Positions 63,881-64,000 of a stretch of 64,000 nt of DNA are shown here, piece after piece (position 1 is the first letter of the stretch; each line of letters opens with the position of its first letter). Under the pieces are notes generated by a model that was given only the letters and a program-made list of their open reading frames with translations, ran no database searches and was not told the origin of the DNA. The DNA is taken from contig JAVGWX010000014.1 in assembly GCA_036924085.1 (NCBI GenBank), positions 36,660,056 through 36,724,055 on the forward strand. The letters run 5' to 3'. The translations under genes and the position numbers were made by a program. The DNA is from Ariolimax columbianus (taxonomy: Eukaryota > Mollusca > Gastropoda > Stylommatophora > Arionidae).

Positions 63881-64000
63881 ATCAGTACAGACCTAATTAA
63901 CTCTTAGTATACGCATACTAAAACCACGTTTTTACACCATCTATTTCATAATTTTATTTTAAGATTAGAGTACCATAACATATTTTATCCTAATTTACTT

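Overview
This window looks like animal nuclear DNA, most likely from a lophotrochozoan and probably a gastropod mollusc. I base that on low gene density, a spliced glycosyltransferase family 92 gene, an animal-type 18S rRNA sequence, and decayed non-LTR retrotransposons with mariner and LTR remnants. The species is inference; no search was possible.

Only two loci look host-derived. (1) A three-exon gene on the + strand (45270-55753; exons 45270-45544, 48447-48674 and 54805-55753) joins in frame to a 483-residue type II membrane protein of glycosyltransferase family 92, with a DTDEF metal-binding motif. Its introns are packed with mobile elements and minisatellites, including a CR1/L2-like retrotransposon with an intact reverse transcriptase ORF. 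(2) On the - strand, a near-intact 5' two thirds of an 18S rRNA gene (28981-30220) runs into a short tandem array of alternating 18S-like and 28S-like pieces, and then into a decayed 28S 3' end. This is a chimeric rDNA derivative that lacks the rest of 18S, 5.8S and most of 28S.

Everything else is repeat. From left to right: G-rich minisatellite (1-2150); I-superfamily retrotransposon 3' ends around a deleted mariner (2185-4900); a 33-bp array split by a probable solo LTR (4970-6310); a non-LTR element embedded in a 40-bp array (7556-10070); SINEs and an RTE-like element whose reverse transcriptase carries twenty 60-bp units (10370-13790); many short interspersed repeats and retrotransposon tails (13950-25160); an I-superfamily element with its RT core deleted (25166-27445); the rDNA derivative (28110-30730); an RNase H-bearing element with in-frame 54-bp repeats (32672-35489); more retrotransposon remnants, a second LTR and a 44-bp array (36230-42775); the glycosyltransferase locus; then minisatellites and remnants to the end. 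Repeat families named A to E below are local labels for sequences that recur within the window.

The strongest theme is minisatellite birth linked to mobile elements. Three unrelated transposon genes (mariner transposase, an RTE-like reverse transcriptase, an RNase H) contain tandem arrays whose unit is the element's own coding sequence, near catalytic motifs. Three other insertions sit inside tandem arrays.
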